Assembly (NCBI RefSeq): GCF_042650645.1
Contig: NZ_JBHSBI010000008.1
Span: 248,001 to 312,000, forward strand
DNA length: 64,000 nt
Direction: 5' to 3'
DNA from: Nonomuraea purpurea
GTDB taxonomy: Bacteria; Actinomycetota; Actinomycetes; Streptosporangiales; Streptosporangiaceae
A program made the position numbers and the translations under genes. Below are positions 15,863 through 24,941 of the stretch, piece after piece (the stretch's first letter is position 1; the number at the start of each line of letters is the position of its first letter). The notes under the pieces were generated by a model, which was not told the DNA's origin, made no database searches, and worked only from the letters and a program-made list of their open reading frames with translations.

Positions 15863-17064
15863 CATCGCAGAACGTCTTGCGGCAGATCCTCGACCCGTCG
15901 GGGCGGGCCGATCCCTATCCGCTCTTCAAGGAGCTCAGGAAGACCCCGGTGGCGCGGCAGGAGGACGGGACGTACGTGGTCAGCACCTACCGCGAGATCG
16001 TCGCGCTGCTGCACGACCCCAGGATCAGCTCCGACCGGCGCAACCTCGCCACCCCGAGCGGACTGAGCCTCGGCTTCATCGGCCTCGACCCGCCCGAGCA
16101 CGACCGCCTGCGCCACCTGGCCATGCGCCACTTCGGGCCGCCGCACTCCCCGAGGACGGTCGAGAACCTGCGCCCCGATATGCTCGCCATCACCACCCGG
16201 CTGATCGACGGCATCGCCGGCGAACCCCGGGCCGACCTCGTCGACGAGGTCGCCTACCCGCTGCCGGTCGCGGTGATCTGCCGCCTGCTCGGCGTGCCGG
16301 TAGAGGACGAGGAGCGCTTCCACGCCTGGGCCGACCAGATCATCGAGACCCTCGGCCCGGGCGAGGAGGACCGCGCCGAGCGGGATCGCGCCCGCCAGGC
16401 CGTGCAGGCCGAACTGGGAGGCTTCCTCGCCGGGCTGGCCGACGACCGCCGCCGCCATCCAGGGGACGACATGCTGTCCGGGCTCGTCACCTACCACGGC
16501 CCCGAGGGCTCCATGACGCCCGAGGAGGTTGTCTCCACGGCCGTGCTCCTGCTGATCGCCGGCCACGAGACCACGATCAACCTCATCGCCAACGGCATGC
16601 TCACCTTCCTGCGCCACCCGGACCTGCTGGCCCGCGTCCGCTCCGACCCCGGCCTGATCGTCCCCGCCGTCGAAGAGCTGCTGCGCTTCGAGCCGCCGGT
16701 GCAGATGCTGTCCCAGCGGGTCGCCCTCGACGACATCACGGTCGCGGGCACCACAATTCCGGCCGGATCGCCCGTCGTCCTGGTCCTGGCCGCGGGCAGC
16801 CGCGACCCCGACCACCTGCCCGACCCCGACACCTTCATCCCCGACCGGCCCGGCAACGAGCATCTGGGCTTCGGCGGCGGCGTCCACTACTGCTTCGGGG
16901 CGCCCCTGGCCAGGCTCGAGGCCCAGATCGCGCTCACCGAGCTCACCCGGCGGCTGCGCAACCCCAGGCTGGTGACCGACCCGCCGCCGTACCGGCCGAG
17001 CCCGGTGCTGAGAGGGCCGCGCCACCTGCTGGTCGACTACGACGGGGTCGAGCCCGGGAGGTGA
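15859..17064 (+). CDS. Cytochrome P450
   Basis: 401-residue bacterial P450. Oxygen-binding I-helix LLLIAGHETTINL, ExxR in VEELLRFEPP, and heme-binding loop LGFGGGVHYCFGAPLARLEA with ligand C345. It starts at ATG 15859 in a 4-bp overlap with the ferredoxin-reductase fusion and is presumably translationally coupled to it. The substrate is unknown; no polyketide or peptide synthase genes are nearby, so it may serve xenobiotic or fatty-acid oxidation rather than antibiotic tailoring. Confidence 0.93.
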   Translation: MTSQNVLRQILDPSGRADPYPLFKELRKTPVARQEDGTYVVSTYREIVALLHDPRISSDRRNLATPSGLSLGFIGLDPPEHDRLRHLAMRHFGPPHSPRTVENLRPDMLAITTRLIDGIAGEPRADLVDEVAYPLPVAVICRLLGVPVEDEERFHAWADQIIETLGPGEEDRAERDRARQAVQAELGGFLAGLADDRRRHPGDDMLSGLVTYHGPEGSMTPEEVVSTAVLLLIAGHETTINLIANGMLTFLRHPDLLARVRSDPGLIVPAVEELLRFEPPVQMLSQRVALDDITVAGTTIPAGSPVVLVLAAGSRDPDHLPDPDTFIPDRPGNEHLGFGGGVHYCFGAPLARLEAQIALTELTRRLRNPRLVTDPPPYRPSPVLRGPRHLLVDYDGVEPGR

Positions 17065-17209
17065 TTCACGCCCGCCGCCACGGGGTGTCGGCAAGGGCAT
17101 GCTCGGCGAGGTTGGTCGAAAGACCGTTCGACAGGAGGTTCAAGGCCGGCACATCATCCGCCGATGTCGGGGTAGGGGCGAGCGTAGTCTGAAGATTGGG
17201 GATACGGTC

Positions 17210-17482
17210 ATGGGCCGCATAGCGGAATGGTTGAAGAAGGCAGAGAACCTGGCCAGAGGGCATTCCAAGCAGGCTGATCAATTGCTGGACCGCGCCGAGC
17301 AGATGGCGAAGGAGCGGACTGGGCACAAGTACGACGACAAGATCGAGAAGGGCGTGGACGAAGTGCAGCGCCGCTACGGCGGTGGCCAGCCCGGCCAGCA
17401 GGGCCGCCAGCCTGGCCAGGAGCAGCAGCCGCCCCCTCAGCAGCAGCCGCCGCCCCAGCAGCCGCCGGGCCAGCAGGGGTGA
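17210..17482 (+). CDS. MT0933/Rv0909-type antitoxin-like protein
   Basis: 90 residues from ATG 17210. The helical part (1-58) has the family pattern: repeated amphipathic helices, then KERTGHKYDDKIEKGVDEVQ. The tail (59-90) is almost only Q, P and G. In Mycobacterium the family (PF14013) is annotated as the antitoxin of a type II pair; no toxin gene is adjacent here, so this may be a solitary member with another role. Confidence 0.7.
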   Translation: MGRIAEWLKKAENLARGHSKQADQLLDRAEQMAKERTGHKYDDKIEKGVDEVQRRYGGGQPGQQGRQPGQEQQPPPQQQPPPQQPPGQQG

Positions 17483-17487
17483 TCCGC

Positions 17488-17528
17488 GGCAGGCAACGCC
17501 CGCCACGCGGCGGGCGTTGTCGCCTGCC
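17488..17528 (+). terminator. Long hairpin after antitoxin-like gene
   Basis: Inner perfect 10-bp stem (17495-17504 with 17509-17518, 4-nt loop) and outer GGCAGGC/GCCTGCC arms, followed by CTTTC. It separates the antitoxin-like gene from cobQ. Confidence 0.75.
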
Positions 17529-17586
17529 CTTTCATGGGACGCCCGTCGCTCGGAAGCGGTGATGGCCGTTCCGATACGGTGAGCCC

Positions 17587-19059
17587 ATGGTCAACGGGGC
17601 GTTACTGGTCGCGGGCACCACGTCCGACGCGGGCAAGAGCGTGGTCACCGCCGGGATCTGCCGCTGGCTGGCCCGCCGGGGCGTGCGCGTCGCGCCGTTC
17701 AAGGCGCAGAACATGTCGCTCAACTCGTACGTCACCGCGCAGGGCGCCGAGATCGGCCGCGCCCAGGCGATGCAGGCGCAGGCCGCCGGCATCGAGCCCG
17801 CGGCGGACATGAATCCGATCCTCCTCAAGCCGGGCAGCGACCGCCGCAGTCAGGTCGTCCTCATGGGCACGCCGGTGGCGGACGTGGACGCCATGGAGTA
17901 CGGCGCGCTCAAGGACCTGCTGCGCACCACGGCGCTGGAGGCGCTGGGCCGGCTCAGGAAGCAGTACGACGTGGTGGTCTGCGAGGGCGCGGGCAGCCCC
18001 GCCGAGATCAACCTGCGCCCCGGCGACATCGCCAACATGGGCCTGGCCAGGGCCGCCGGCCTGCCGGTGATCGTGGTGGGCGACATCGACAGGGGCGGGG
18101 TGTTCGCCGCGTTCTACGGCACGGTGGCGTTGCTGGACGCCGACGACCAAGCCCATATTTCGGGATTTGTCGTGAACAAGTTCCGCGGTGCCCGCGAACT
18201 CCTCGAACCCGGGCTCGACATGATCGAACAGCTCACCGGACGCGAGGTGTACGGCGTCCTGCCCTGGCTCGACGGCCTCTGGCTCGACGTCGAGGACTCC
18301 CTGGCCCTGGACGGCCGCCGGGTCCCCACCCGAGCCCCGCACGGCAGGCAGACCCTGCGCGTGGCGGTCGTCCGCCTGCCCAGGATTTCCAACTTCACCG
18401 ACCTCGACGCGCTGGCCGCCGAACCGGGTGTCGTGGTGCGTTTCGTGACCGACCCGGTCGAGTTCGACGACGCCGACCTGGTCGTCCTGCCCGGCTCACG
18501 GGCCACCGTCCGTGACCTGGCCTGGCTGCGGCAGAGCGGCCTGGCCGGGGCGATCGCCGAACGCGAAGGGCCCCTGCTGGGCATCTGCGGCGGGTTCCAG
18601 ATGCTCGGACGCGAGATCGTCGACGCGGTGGAATCGGGGGAGGGCCGGGTCGAAGGGCTCGGACGGCTGCCGGTACGGGTGGAGTTCGGGCAGGACAAGC
18701 GGCTCGCCAGGCCGGAGGGGACGGCCTACGGGCAGCCGGTGCGCGCGTACGAGATCCACCACGGCAGGGCGTCGGTGGAGGGCGGCGAGCCGTTCCTCGA
18801 CGGCTGCCGGGTCGGGAACGTCTGGGGCACCACCTGGCACGGCGCCCTGGAGAACGACGGCTTCCGCCGCGCCTTCCTGGCGGACGTGGCCGAGCGGGCG
18901 GGCCGCGACTTCGTCCCCGCTCCCGGCACGGACTTCGCCCGGCTGCGCGAGGAACGCCTCGACGCCCTCGGCGACCTGGTCGAACGGCACCTCGACACCG
19001 ACGCCCTGCTCCGGCTCATCCAGCACGGCCCCCCGCACGTCCCGACCCTCCCCCGGTGA
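17587..19059 (+). CDS. cobQ: Cobyric acid synthase
   Basis: 490 residues. The N-terminal dethiobiotin-synthetase-like ATPase domain starts LLVAGTTSDAGKSVVTAGIC and contains VAPFKAQNMSLNSYVT and VVVGDIDRGGVFA. The C-terminal class-I glutamine amidotransferase domain has the nucleophile in LLGICGGFQML and His in TTWHGALENDGF. It amidates cobyrinic a,c-diamide side chains in B12 synthesis. It lies about 27 kb from the other cob genes and is not in an obvious operon; no cobalamin riboswitch was recognised upstream. Confidence 0.95.
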   Translation: MVNGALLVAGTTSDAGKSVVTAGICRWLARRGVRVAPFKAQNMSLNSYVTAQGAEIGRAQAMQAQAAGIEPAADMNPILLKPGSDRRSQVVLMGTPVADVDAMEYGALKDLLRTTALEALGRLRKQYDVVVCEGAGSPAEINLRPGDIANMGLARAAGLPVIVVGDIDRGGVFAAFYGTVALLDADDQAHISGFVVNKFRGARELLEPGLDMIEQLTGREVYGVLPWLDGLWLDVEDSLALDGRRVPTRAPHGRQTLRVAVVRLPRISNFTDLDALAAEPGVVVRFVTDPVEFDDADLVVLPGSRATVRDLAWLRQSGLAGAIAEREGPLLGICGGFQMLGREIVDAVESGEGRVEGLGRLPVRVEFGQDKRLARPEGTAYGQPVRAYEIHHGRASVEGGEPFLDGCRVGNVWGTTWHGALENDGFRRAFLADVAERAGRDFVPAPGTDFARLREERLDALGDLVERHLDTDALLRLIQHGPPHVPTLPR

Positions 19060-19091
19060 ACCCCTTCTGCTCGGCTGGCCCGCCGGGTCTG

Positions 19092-20039
19092 TCAGGGGAT
19101 GAGGAGCAGCTTCCCGGTGGTACGGCGGCCCGCGAGGTCCTCGTGGGCCCGGCCGGCCTCGGCCAGCGGGTAACGGTGGGAGACGTTGATGGCCAGCTTG
19201 CCCTCCGCGATCCAGCCGAACAGGTCGGAGGCGCGCTGGAGCAGCTCCGCGCGTTCGGCGATGTAGTGCACGAGTGACGGCCTGGTCAGGAAGAGCGAGC
19301 CCCGCTGGTTGAGCACCTGGGGATCGAGCGGGGGGACAGGGCCGCTGGCGGCGCCGTACAGGGCCATCAGGCCGCGCGGGCGCAGCGCCTGCAGCCCGCC
19401 GTCGAACGTGGCCGCCCCGACCCCGTCGTAGACGACGTCGATCCTGCCGCGCAGGGCCTCGGCGAAGTCCTCGTAGCCCAGCACCTCGTCGGCGCCGGCC
19501 GCGCGGGCCAGCTTCTCCTTCTCCGCGGAGGAGACCGTGGCGTACACCTTGGCGCCCTTGAGCTTGGCGAGCTGGATCAGCAGCTGCCCCATCCCGCCGG
19601 CTCCGGCGTGGACCAGGACCTGGTCGCCCTGGCGTACCTCGTGGGTGGAGTGGGTCAGGTAGTGGGCGGTCAGGCCCTGGAGCATCGCCGCGGCCGCCAC
19701 CTCGGCGGGGACGCCCTCCGGCACCGGCACCAGGCGGTCGGCGGGGACCACCGCCTTCTCGGTGTAGCTGCCCAGCACGCTCGCCCAGGCCACGGTGTCG
19801 CCGACGGCGACGTCGCGCACGCCGGGGCCCACGGCGGAGACGGTGCCCGCCCCCTCGGAGCCGATGGTGACGGGCAGGGGAAGCGGGTAGGCGCCGGAGC
19901 GGTGGTAGATGTCGATGAAGTTGACGCCGGCGGCGGCGACGTCGACCACGACCTGCCCCTCACCCGGGACCGGGTCGGGACGCTCGACGTATTCGAGAAC
20001 CTCTGGACCGCCCTGGGCGGAGACGATGATGGCATGCAT
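19092..20039 (-). CDS. Zinc-independent quinone oxidoreductase (MDR family)
   Basis: 315 residues from ATG 20039. GroES-like N domain (MHAIIVSAQGGPEVLEYVE, GVNFIDIYHRSG) and Rossmann domain with VHAGAGGMGQLLIQLAKLKG; there are no structural zinc cysteines. It matches NADPH:quinone reductases (QorA type). It lies 44 bp downstream of dnaE2 on the same strand and may be cotranscribed; it converges on cobQ. Confidence 0.9.
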   Translation of the reverse strand: MHAIIVSAQGGPEVLEYVERPDPVPGEGQVVVDVAAAGVNFIDIYHRSGAYPLPLPVTIGSEGAGTVSAVGPGVRDVAVGDTVAWASVLGSYTEKAVVPADRLVPVPEGVPAEVAAAAMLQGLTAHYLTHSTHEVRQGDQVLVHAGAGGMGQLLIQLAKLKGAKVYATVSSAEKEKLARAAGADEVLGYEDFAEALRGRIDVVYDGVGAATFDGGLQALRPRGLMALYGAASGPVPPLDPQVLNQRGSLFLTRPSLVHYIAERAELLQRASDLFGWIAEGKLAINVSHRYPLAEAGRAHEDLAGRRTTGKLLLIP

Positions 20040-20083
20040 GTCCCTAGTCAACCCTGTTTCCCCCGGCGCGTGTTCCCGCGAAG

Positions 20084-23000
20084 TCAGGCCGCCGTCGGCC
20101 CAGAGCTGCCCTGGCTGGCGTGCCAGAGCCGCCTGGGCGGGTCGGCGACGGCCGGGCCGAGGTCGGAGTAGGGCGACAGGCGGAAGCCGTTGGCGTACTC
20201 GATCCTGCGCCCGCCGACCCCTGCCACCTCCCGCGGAGCCTGGTCGAGGACGGCGCGGACCGCGTCGATGCCCTCGGCGCGCCAGAGCCGGTCCAAAGCC
20301 GTCAGGTCCCAGCAGTCGACCGCGCGCAGCGACACCGCCCGCGTGCCCGTGCGCCTGACCACCCCCTTGGCCAGCAGCAGCCACGAGCCGAACACCGTCG
20401 CCGCGCACCGCCCCTGCACCGACTCGAAGAACGTCAGGTCGATCGGCCCCGTCGAGTCATCGAGCGTGGTGAAGATGACCCGCTGCCCCGAGCGCACGGC
20501 GGGCGTCTGCGTCGCCACCTTGACCCCCGCCACCAGGATCTCCGCGCCGTTGCGCGGCCTGAGAAGATCTCTGGAACGTACCACTCCGAGCGCGTCGAGC
20601 AGCTCGTCGTGGAAGCTGACGATGTGGCGGCTGACGTCGATGCCGAGGATCTCCAGCTCCGCCTCGACCATCTCCGTCTCGGTCATCTCAGGCAGTTCGC
20701 CGGGCGGGAGGTGCTCGCCGAAGCCGAGCGGGAGCTGCGCGGACGGCTGCGGGTCCGCATGGGCGGGGCGGTCCCGCGCGCCGGCCGGGACGTAGCGTTT
20801 GGAGGCGCGTGGCCCCGCACGCACGCCGCTCGCCGAGGTCCGCTCCAGCACGCCGACCTGGGCGATCAGGTCGCGGCGGGTCAGCTCGCCCGGACGCCAG
20901 CGCGGGCCGCCCGGGTGCAGGTCGTGGAGCGCGTCCAGGCCGCCGACCTGGACGATCCGCTCGATCGTGGGCCGCGAAGGGCGGGCGCGGTCCCAGAAGT
21001 CGGCCAGCGACGTGTACGGCTGCCCGGCGACCATGCGCTCGACCTCCGCCTCGCTCACCCCCTTGATCGCCGAGAACGGCACCCGCAGCGCGTACCCCTT
21101 GCCGATCTCCCCGATCCTGAACTCCCGCCGCCGCCCGGTCGCGGGCTCCGAGAGCTGGGACGGCCGCACGCGCACCCGCAGCCCGAGCCGCTCCACCCGC
21201 CAGTCCTTGCCCGACTTGTTGACGTCGAGCGGCAGGATCTTGATGCCGCACTGCCTGGCCTCGTCGATGATGACGCGCGGCGGGTACATGCCGGGCTCGT
21301 GCGTGAGCACCCCGGCGAAGAACGCCGCCGCGTGGTGCCGTTTGAGCCAGGCCGACTGGTAGGTGGGCAGCGCGAACGCCGCCGCGTGCGCCTTGCAGAA
21401 CCCGAAGGCCCCGAACGCGTCCAGCACCTTCCACGCCCGCTCGACGGCCGCGTCGTCGAAGCCGCCCGCCCTGGCCATGGGGACGAACGTCTTGCGCACC
21501 CGCTCGCGCCCCTCGGGCGTGTCCAGCGTGCGCCGCAACTTCTCGGCGAACGACAGGTCCCGCCCGGTCATCACCTCGATGATCCTGAGCACCTGCTCGT
21601 GGAAGACCACGACGCCGTGCGTCTCCTTCAGCGCCTCCCGCAGCCGTTCGTGTGGATAGTGCGGCTGCCGCCACCCGTGCCTGGCCTCCAGGTAGGGAGT
21701 GACCATGTCGGAGTTGACCGGGCCCGGCCTGAACAGCGAGATGTCCACGATCAGGTCGTGCATCCGGCGCGGCTCCAGCTTGGCCACCAGCTCGCGCTGG
21801 CCGGGCGACTCGATCTGGAAGCAGCCGAGGGTGCGGGCCGCGCAGATCATGTCGTAGGTCTCCTGGTCGTCGTGCGGGACGTATTGGACGTCGGGTTCGT
21901 CGCCCTGCTGGGTGTCGAGTTCGACCACGACGTCGTCCACGCGCTTGATCTCGCTCAGCGCGTACGCCATCGCCGACTGCATCCGCACGCCCAGCACGTC
22001 GAGCTTGAGCAGCCCCGCATCCTCCACGTCGTCCTTGTCGAACTGCGACATCGGGAACTCCAGCAGGCTGCGCTCCACCGGCGTCCTGTCGCGCAGGCCC
22101 GTGTTGCCGACCAGCACGCCGCACGGGTGCAGCGCGATGTGCCTGGGCAGGCCGTCGAGCTTCTCCGCCAGCCGGAACACCCGGTCCAGGCCCGCCTCGC
22201 CGAGCCGGCTGTCGCGCAGCTCGGGCAGGTCGTTCAGTGACGCGGTGATCTGCCTGGCCCTGATGTGCGGGAACGCCTTGGCGATCGCGTCGATCTCGTG
22301 CGGCGGCAGGCCCATCGCGCCGGCGACGTCGCGGATGGCGCTGCGCGCCCGGTAGGTCTCCATCATGGACACGCAGGCCACGCGGGCCTCGCCGTAGCGG
22401 TCGAAGATGGCCTTGTAGCAGTCGAGCCGGCGGGCCGACTCCACGTCCACGTCGATGTCGGGCAGCCCGATGCGGCCCTCCGACAGGAAACGCTCCATGA
22501 GCAGGCCGTGGTCGAGGGGGTTCACCTCGCCGATGCCGATGAGGTGGTTGACCAGGCTGCCCGCCCCCGAGCCGCGGATGGCGCAGCGGATGCCCATGCC
22601 GCGGATCATGTCGGTGATGCCGGCCACGGCGATGAAATATCCGGACAGGCGCTTGCGCTCGATGACGGCCATCTCGTCGCGGAGGCGCCGCCTGGCCTCC
22701 TCGGAGCGGTCGAGCCCGCGTGCGACCAGCCCGTCCTCGACCCGGTGACGCAGCAGCGGCACCGGGTCACGGCCGATCTCGGGCAGGTTCAGGTCGGGCG
22801 GGTCGTTCCTGAGCGCGAGCAGGCCGAGCGGGTCCATCGAGCAGTCCTCCGCCAGCCGCCTGGTCGTGAACAGCAGCCGCGCCACCCGCTCCCGGTCGGC
22901 GCCGCAGACCTTGGCCGCCACCTGCCACATCTCCTTGGTGCTCTTGAGGTAGGCGTGGGAGGTGGTGCGTTCCAGGTGGCGCGGGTGCAGCGGGACGAGC

Positions 23001-23728
23001 TGGCGGGCCGCGTCGAGCACGTCGCCGACCTGGTGGTCGGCCGGGTCGAGGTATCTGGCGGCGTTGGTCAGCACGGCGGGCACGCCCATGGACTCGGCCA
23101 GGCCGAGCATGCGCACGGCCGTGATGGCGTCGCGGAAGCCGTACTGGTCGACCAGCTCGATCACGACGCCGGGCACCGAGTCGCGCCACAGGCCGAGCAG
23201 CGTCCTGGCCTGCTCGTCGCGCCGCTCGGCCACCGCGCGGCCCACGTCGGACCTGGGGCCGAGCAGCACCACGAGCCCGTCCTCCGCCCCGAACCCGTGC
23301 TCGCCCGCCCCGCCGGCCCACTCGCCGACCAGCTTCCTGGTCACCTTGGGCACGCCGCGCTCGCCGGCGTGGTGGGCGGCCGTGACCAGGCGGCACAGGC
23401 GCGACCAGCCGCCGGAGCGGGCCAGCACCGTGACGCGGTCTTCGGCGTTCCCGCCGGTCCTGGGCCGGGGTGTGCGCAGACCGGGCACGGGCGTGAAGGC
23501 CGAGGCGGGGACGTCGAGCGCCAGGCTCACGCCCAGGACGGGGGCGATCCCGGCGTCCGCGCACGCCTGGGCGTGCTTGATCGCGCCGTAGAGCCCGTCG
23601 CGGTCGGTCAGCGCGAGGATGTCCATCCCGTGCTCGACCGCCCGGTTCACCAGCGCGCGCGGGAAGGCGGTGCCGTAGCGCATGGAGTACGCGGAGCTCA
23701 CGTTGAGGTGCGGGAACGGGGGCGCCAT
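20084..23728 (-). CDS. dnaE2: Error-prone DNA polymerase III alpha (DnaE2)
   Basis: 1214 residues. N-terminal PHP domain (HLNVSSAYSMRYG, LALTDRDGLYGAIKHAQACA), C-family polymerase core with the catalytic aspartates in GLPDIDVDVESARR, tandem HhH region (LADFWDRARPSR, IERIVQVGGLDAL) and a C-terminal OB domain (VAGVKVATQTP, RVIFTTLDDSTGPIDLTFFE). It is the translesion polymerase of the actinobacterial mutasome. ATG 23728 overlaps the stop of the DUF6504 gene (TGATG). The usual partners imuA' and imuB are not upstream. One PHP histidine position reads Asn (HLN rather than the usual HLH), so PHP metal binding may be weakened. Confidence 0.9.
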   Translation of the reverse strand: MAPPFPHLNVSSAYSMRYGTAFPRALVNRAVEHGMDILALTDRDGLYGAIKHAQACADAGIAPVLGVSLALDVPASAFTPVPGLRTPRPRTGGNAEDRVTVLARSGGWSRLCRLVTAAHHAGERGVPKVTRKLVGEWAGGAGEHGFGAEDGLVVLLGPRSDVGRAVAERRDEQARTLLGLWRDSVPGVVIELVDQYGFRDAITAVRMLGLAESMGVPAVLTNAARYLDPADHQVGDVLDAARQLVPLHPRHLERTTSHAYLKSTKEMWQVAAKVCGADRERVARLLFTTRRLAEDCSMDPLGLLALRNDPPDLNLPEIGRDPVPLLRHRVEDGLVARGLDRSEEARRRLRDEMAVIERKRLSGYFIAVAGITDMIRGMGIRCAIRGSGAGSLVNHLIGIGEVNPLDHGLLMERFLSEGRIGLPDIDVDVESARRLDCYKAIFDRYGEARVACVSMMETYRARSAIRDVAGAMGLPPHEIDAIAKAFPHIRARQITASLNDLPELRDSRLGEAGLDRVFRLAEKLDGLPRHIALHPCGVLVGNTGLRDRTPVERSLLEFPMSQFDKDDVEDAGLLKLDVLGVRMQSAMAYALSEIKRVDDVVVELDTQQGDEPDVQYVPHDDQETYDMICAARTLGCFQIESPGQRELVAKLEPRRMHDLIVDISLFRPGPVNSDMVTPYLEARHGWRQPHYPHERLREALKETHGVVVFHEQVLRIIEVMTGRDLSFAEKLRRTLDTPEGRERVRKTFVPMARAGGFDDAAVERAWKVLDAFGAFGFCKAHAAAFALPTYQSAWLKRHHAAAFFAGVLTHEPGMYPPRVIIDEARQCGIKILPLDVNKSGKDWRVERLGLRVRVRPSQLSEPATGRRREFRIGEIGKGYALRVPFSAIKGVSEAEVERMVAGQPYTSLADFWDRARPSRPTIERIVQVGGLDALHDLHPGGPRWRPGELTRRDLIAQVGVLERTSASGVRAGPRASKRYVPAGARDRPAHADPQPSAQLPLGFGEHLPPGELPEMTETEMVEAELEILGIDVSRHIVSFHDELLDALGVVRSRDLLRPRNGAEILVAGVKVATQTPAVRSGQRVIFTTLDDSTGPIDLTFFESVQGRCAATVFGSWLLLAKGVVRRTGTRAVSLRAVDCWDLTALDRLWRAEGIDAVRAVLDQAPREVAGVGGRRIEYANGFRLSPYSDLGPAVADPPRRLWHASQGSSGPTAA

Positions 23729-23994
23729 CAGTCCCACGCCCTCAGAAGCAGCCAGCCGCTGCCGGCGGTGTCGTAACGCAGCTCGTAGGAGCCCACGTCG
23801 CGGCCGGGACTGGCCTCGACCCGCCAGAACCGGCGCTCGCCCGGGTCGCGCTCGCTGGTCTTCCACCATTCGCGCGCGACCACCCAGTGGTCGAGGACAC
23901 GGCGGACGAGAAAGAGGCGGTCGCGCCAGACGAACTGGGTCGGCTCCCCGTCCCTGGTCCACACCTCGATCGGATCGCCATAGAGTCTGCTCAA
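23728..23994 (-). CDS. DUF6504 family protein
   Basis: 88 residues if started at TTG 23994, chosen because GGGAGAAG lies 4 nt upstream; the longer GTG at 24033 has no SD. The sequence (LYGDPIEVWTRDGEPTQFVW, RVLDHWVVAREWW, RRFWRVEASPGRDVGSYELR) matches a small family that I recall next to imuB/dnaE2 in actinomycetes. It is translationally coupled to dnaE2. A LexA-type site lies about 75 bp upstream, so it heads an SOS operon. Role unknown, perhaps mutasome-related. Confidence 0.8.
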   Translation of the reverse strand: MSRLYGDPIEVWTRDGEPTQFVWRDRLFLVRRVLDHWVVAREWWKTSERDPGERRFWRVEASPGRDVGSYELRYDTAGSGWLLLRAWD

Positions 23995-24068
23995 GACGCT
24001 TCTCCCGCGGCTCTTGGTCGTATGGTGAGCCACCCGGGGGAAGGCGGGCGCTTATGGTTAATTACGAT

Positions 24069-24083
24069 TCGAACATATGTTCT
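24069..24083 (-). promoter_or_regulatory. LexA (SOS) box-like site
   Basis: TCGAACATATGTTCT matches the actinobacterial SOS box TCGAAC-N4-GTTCGA with one perfect half and the second half GTTCT. It is placed upstream of DUF6504-dnaE2 within a locally AT-rich stretch suitable for a promoter. It is also just past the 3' end of the GntR gene. Confidence 0.7.
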
Positions 24084-24088
24084 TCGGC

Positions 24089-24829
24089 TCAGAAGCGCAA
24101 GTCGCCGGCCTGTCGTGTGAGGGGGTTGGCGCCGATCGAGTTGCGGATGCTGAACGTCACGCTGCCCGGCTTGTAGCGGTCGTCCGAGGTCTCCACCGGC
24201 CTGCCCTCGTGCGTGGTCGTGGTCCTGCGCTGGCGCAGCAGCGGGCTGCCGCGGCGCACCCCGAGGAGCCTGGCGTCCTGGGCGCCGGCGGAGACCGCGT
24301 CGATGAGGTGCTCGCCGTAGGCGAACACGAGCCCGATGGAGTCGTACAGCGCCTCGGTGACGGACTCGCAGTCGGCGGGGAGCCGCTCGACGGCGGGGGC
24401 CACCCACTCGGCGTACACGGTCCGCTCGACCAGCACGGGCTCGCCCTCCAGCGAGCGCACGCGCAGCACCTCCAGCACCTCGCCCCTGCCGAGTCTGGCC
24501 GACTCGAAGGCGCTCGCGGGCCTGCGGCGCTGCTCGATCACCTGGCCGCCGAAGCGGTGGCCGCCCGCGCGCGCCCACTGCGCGAAGCTGTGCAGTTCGG
24601 CGAAGCTCTGGCTGCGGGCGGCGCCGAGCACGATGCGCCTGGCACCCTGCCGGGAGCCGACCAGGCCCTCGGCGACGAGCACGGCAACCGCCTGCCGCAC
24701 GGTGCCGCGGGCCGCGCCGAAGCGTTCGGCCAGCTCGGACTCGCTGGGGAGCTGGGAACCGACGGGTTGCGCGCCCGAGAGGATCTCGGCCCGTAACCCA
24801 TCGGCGATCAGTTCATAGCGCGCAACCAT
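24089..24829 (-). CDS. GntR/HutC-family transcriptional regulator
   Basis: 246 residues from ATG 24829 (MVARYELIADGLR; GAGAGGA upstream; an in-frame start at 24862 is less likely). N-terminal winged helix (GSQLPSESELAERFGAARGT, VRQAVAVLVAEGLV) and C-terminal UTRA effector domain (LRVRSLEGEPVLVERTVYAE, SPLLRQRRTTTTHEGRPVET, SDDRYKPGSV). It diverges from the ABC importer operon at 24942, with an inverted repeat in between, so it probably senses the imported solute. HutC relatives respond to sugars, histidine or phosphonates. Confidence 0.88.
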   Translation of the reverse strand: MVARYELIADGLRAEILSGAQPVGSQLPSESELAERFGAARGTVRQAVAVLVAEGLVGSRQGARRIVLGAARSQSFAELHSFAQWARAGGHRFGGQVIEQRRRPASAFESARLGRGEVLEVLRVRSLEGEPVLVERTVYAEWVAPAVERLPADCESVTEALYDSIGLVFAYGEHLIDAVSAGAQDARLLGVRRGSPLLRQRRTTTTHEGRPVETSDDRYKPGSVTFSIRNSIGANPLTRQAGDLRF

Positions 24830-24884
24830 CACCGTCCTCTCCCATTCATGAAGGAGCAACATTCATGGGACTTACTGGTGCTCG

Positions 24885-24898
24885 CTTGTTTGTACAAG
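24885..24898. promoter_or_regulatory. Inverted repeat CTTGT-N4-ACAAG (GntR operator candidate)
   Basis: It sits between the divergent GntR gene and the ABC importer operon. A direct repeat CATTCATG (24843-24850 and 24860-24867) lies beside it, nearer the regulator start. These are the only repeated elements in the 110-bp gap. Confidence 0.5.
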
Positions 24899-24941
24899 TT
24901 CCCATACGTTTTTCCCACACCCCCAGCAAAAAGGAGGCGTC

